Origin: Fictibacillus nanhaiensis | GTDB taxonomy: Bacteria > Bacillota > Bacilli > Bacillales > Fictibacillaceae | Assembly: GCF_019801215.1 (NCBI RefSeq) | Contig: NZ_JAHVJO010000002.1 | Location: forward strand, 186,001-250,000 | Length of the DNA: 64,000 nt | Direction of reading: 5' to 3' | In this document: piece by piece, positions 62,588 to 64,000 of the stretch | Layout of the letters: the number at the start of each line of letters is the position of its first letter | Numbering within the stretch: position 1 is the stretch's first letter | Notes under the pieces: model-generated | Databases searched by the model: none | The model's input: only the letters and a program-made list of their open reading frames with translations | Told to the model about the DNA's origin: nothing | Translations under genes and position numbers: made by a program

Positions 62588-62892
62588 TACCCCCACCACA
62601 TAGCCAATACAAATAAAGACCAACCCGAAGTTAGCATTCCAAGTGTAAGAGTAATAACGATTTGAATATTGAATATAACTTCTTCAATCTTTCTTTTTTT
62701 GTAATAGATATACAATAGTACAGAAGTGGATAAGTATAAAAAAATGCTGATTAGAGTTAGAACTGTTAAATAGTAAACTGGTGACATTTTGAAACTATTC
62801 TCACTAAGAAAATAAGAAATCCCCTGACTGAACATACCCAACAGAGTCGCCAAAATTAAACATCCCCACAAAAAAACATTTATTCCATTCAA
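62587..62892 (-). CDS. Small membrane protein (101 aa)
   Basis: Three hydrophobic segments (VFLWGCLILATLLGMFSQGI, YLTVLTLISIFLYLSTSVLLYIYY, IQIVITLTLGMLTSGWSLFVLAM). It starts at TTG with GAGGTG eight bases upstream. Its stop overlaps the start of the 35-residue gene. Function unknown. Confidence 0.7.
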   Translation of the reverse strand: MNGINVFLWGCLILATLLGMFSQGISYFLSENSFKMSPVYYLTVLTLISIFLYLSTSVLLYIYYKKRKIEEVIFNIQIVITLTLGMLTSGWSLFVLAMWWG

Positions 62893-63014
62893 AATTTCAT
62901 CACCTCACAGTGTAATATTACACTATGAGTATTCTGTTTCATTTTTTATTATCCTTTTTATTGGTATTATTTTGATTATTTAATTTACACATAAAAAAGC
63001 GTATCCGTTAAAAA

Positions 63015-63272
63015 TTGGGACGCCATAATATTTGTTTCGGGAGTTTATCGCACCCTTTAGTTAACAAGAATTATCTCTTCTTTTTGAAAGGAACATTGTT
63101 GATAATTGGGTATACAAAGGAATTTGCAGGAGGTGCATTGAACGGTGCAGAGGCCACCATGCCATCTAGCGTTTCTTTACCCTTATCAGGGAAATGGGCG
63201 TTGCTTGTAGATATCGACGAAAAGTTATGTGATACGCTGGTGATAACTGTTAAACAAAAAGTAACAGAATGA
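63015..63272 (+). pseudogene. C-terminal remnant of a DUF4871-like protein
   Basis: The stretch GGALNGAEATMPSSVSLPLS, then GKWALLVDIDEKLCDTLVIT, matches the C-terminal part of DUF4871-type secreted proteins (NGA..PSS..LP..G.W.L...). The N-terminal signal and domain are missing, and the preceding sequence shows no coherent start. It is probably a truncated gene. Confidence 0.45.
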
Positions 63273-63326
63273 CTTCAAAACTGCCAGAATCAGTTACCTA
63301 ATAAGAAAGTAACATTTCATAAAAAA

Positions 63327-63364
63327 ACAGCACCCCAATTGTTATGTTTCTAACAAGTGGGGTC
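63327..63364 (-). terminator. Terminator of the BBE-type oxidoreductase gene
   Basis: On the minus strand CCCCACTTGTTA pairs with TAACAATTGGGG (one mismatch), with TTTTTTT after GTGCTG. Confidence 0.8.
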
Positions 63365-63404
63365 CATTCAAACATAGGTTTATTTTTGTATTACAACGAA
63401 AAAT

Positions 63405-64000
63405 TTAACATGATGGTGGAACACTCTGTGGATGGTTAAATACATTTTCGGGATCATATTTTGCTTTTACTCTTCGAAGTCTTTCAAAGTTTGTTGCCCA
63501 ATAGGCTGCTCCAAAATTATCAATATTCTCATCTGGAACGTTAACATATGAACCTTTTGTATAAGGTTTTAATAGCTGGCGCACTCTTTCGACTGATGCA
63601 AGACTGCTCGCTTCTTCTGATTTATTTACCCAGGTAGCATTCCATTCCGTGTAAAACAATGGACTTCGCCAATAGAAGGCTGTTTTGTTTTTCGGTACTC
63701 TGCTAATGGCACCGCCCCAATTTATAAAAAAGAAATTGGATTTTGTTCCTGTTGTTTCTTCTAAAAATTGTCTCATAATGGCAATAGGTTCTTCACGCCA
63801 AAGATGGTCTGCCCAAGACGAAGAAAATTTAAAATTCTCGTCTGCAAAAGGTGGTTCAGGAGGATCAAGGAAATCGATGCAATCTGGATAGAACATTGTT
63901 TCTATCACTACTTTTGATGGTGTCCCAGCACTTAATAACGGTTCTAATATTTGTGTCAGTTCAGATTTAGAACCTAAGAAAAGTCCAGTTGCATGACATA
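63405..64000 (-). CDS. FAD-linked oxidase with berberine-bridge (BBE) C-terminal domain, cut by window edge
   Basis: The frame is open from the stop at 63405 to the window edge and continues beyond it. The visible 198 residues hold the tail of the FAD-linked oxidase domain (WADHLWREEPIAIMRQFLEE, FFINWGGAISRVPKNKTAF) and the BBE motif GSYVNVPDENIDNFGAAYWA, then RLRRVKAKYDPENVFNHPQS. Such enzymes oxidise sugars, alkaloids or other alcohols. The flavin-linking His/Cys region lies outside the window. Confidence 0.88.
   Translation of the reverse strand, partial: CHATGLFLGSKSELTQILEPLLSAGTPSKVVIETMFYPDCIDFLDPPEPPFADENFKFSSSWADHLWREEPIAIMRQFLEETTGTKSNFFFINWGGAISRVPKNKTAFYWRSPLFYTEWNATWVNKSEEASSLASVERVRQLLKPYTKGSYVNVPDENIDNFGAAYWATNFERLRRVKAKYDPENVFNHPQSVPPSC

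Overview
The window reads as chromosome of a low-GC, spore-forming member of the Bacillaceae. Supporting evidence: a YkpA-type ABC-F protein, stressosome (RsbR-type) proteins, a Rap/Phr signalling cassette, a BclA-like collagen-repeat protein, strong AGGAGG-type ribosome binding sites with frequent TTG starts, and many U-tailed terminator hairpins. The genus cannot be fixed from the sequence. No transposase, integrase, phage module, rRNA, tRNA or CRISPR array was seen.

Region 1-8.4 kb is ordinary core sequence: ABC-F (cut by the window edge), an Old Yellow Enzyme, a PAS-STAS protein, Dps with a thioredoxin-like partner, a TVP38 membrane protein, moaA, a cold-shock gene, an RsbR-like protein and a methanogen-output-domain protein. 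Region 8.8-33.5 kb is an accessory stretch of mostly single-gene units, nearly all on the minus strand: GNAT acetyltransferases, NUDIX hydrolases, an arylamine N-acetyltransferase, small kinases, a HIT protein, an aminoglycoside-phosphotransferase-like protein, a nucleotidyltransferase, small membrane proteins, a secreted lipase-like protein, mqo, rap-phr and the collagen-like gene. Many of these units end in related hairpins (A-run, then a stem close to GAGCATTTCT/AGAAATGCTC), which form a dispersed family across the window. A FrnE/DsbA-like gene has an in-frame TGA exactly where the first cysteine of its active-site motif should be.

Region 33.7-45.3 kb is a catabolic cluster on the minus strand: DUF4867 protein, sodium:solute symporter, YihQ-type sulfoquinovosidase, fucose-isomerase-like protein, PfkA-type kinase, GntR regulator, class II aldolase, aldehyde dehydrogenase and an AEC transporter. 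Together they fit import and sulfoglycolytic breakdown of sulfoquinovose to sulfolactate (a sulfo-EMP variant). Two promoter regions share an AAAGGTA-based operator-like motif, and a cre-like site lies upstream.

Region 45.5-50.8 kb holds small regulator/enzyme pairs, including a GntR-family gene divergent from a YitT-type gene with a perfect 33-bp palindrome near the regulator start. Region 51.1-56.6 kb is the most unusual part: a head-to-tail array of five intact paralogues, each exactly 281 codons, plus one frameshifted copy and a decayed relic, of a family I do not recognise. The remainder (56.9-64 kb) carries a chemotaxis receptor, a NUDIX hydrolase, a methyltransferase-like protein, a DUF2199 protein, small membrane proteins, gene remnants and the end of a berberine-bridge-type oxidoreductase cut by the window edge.
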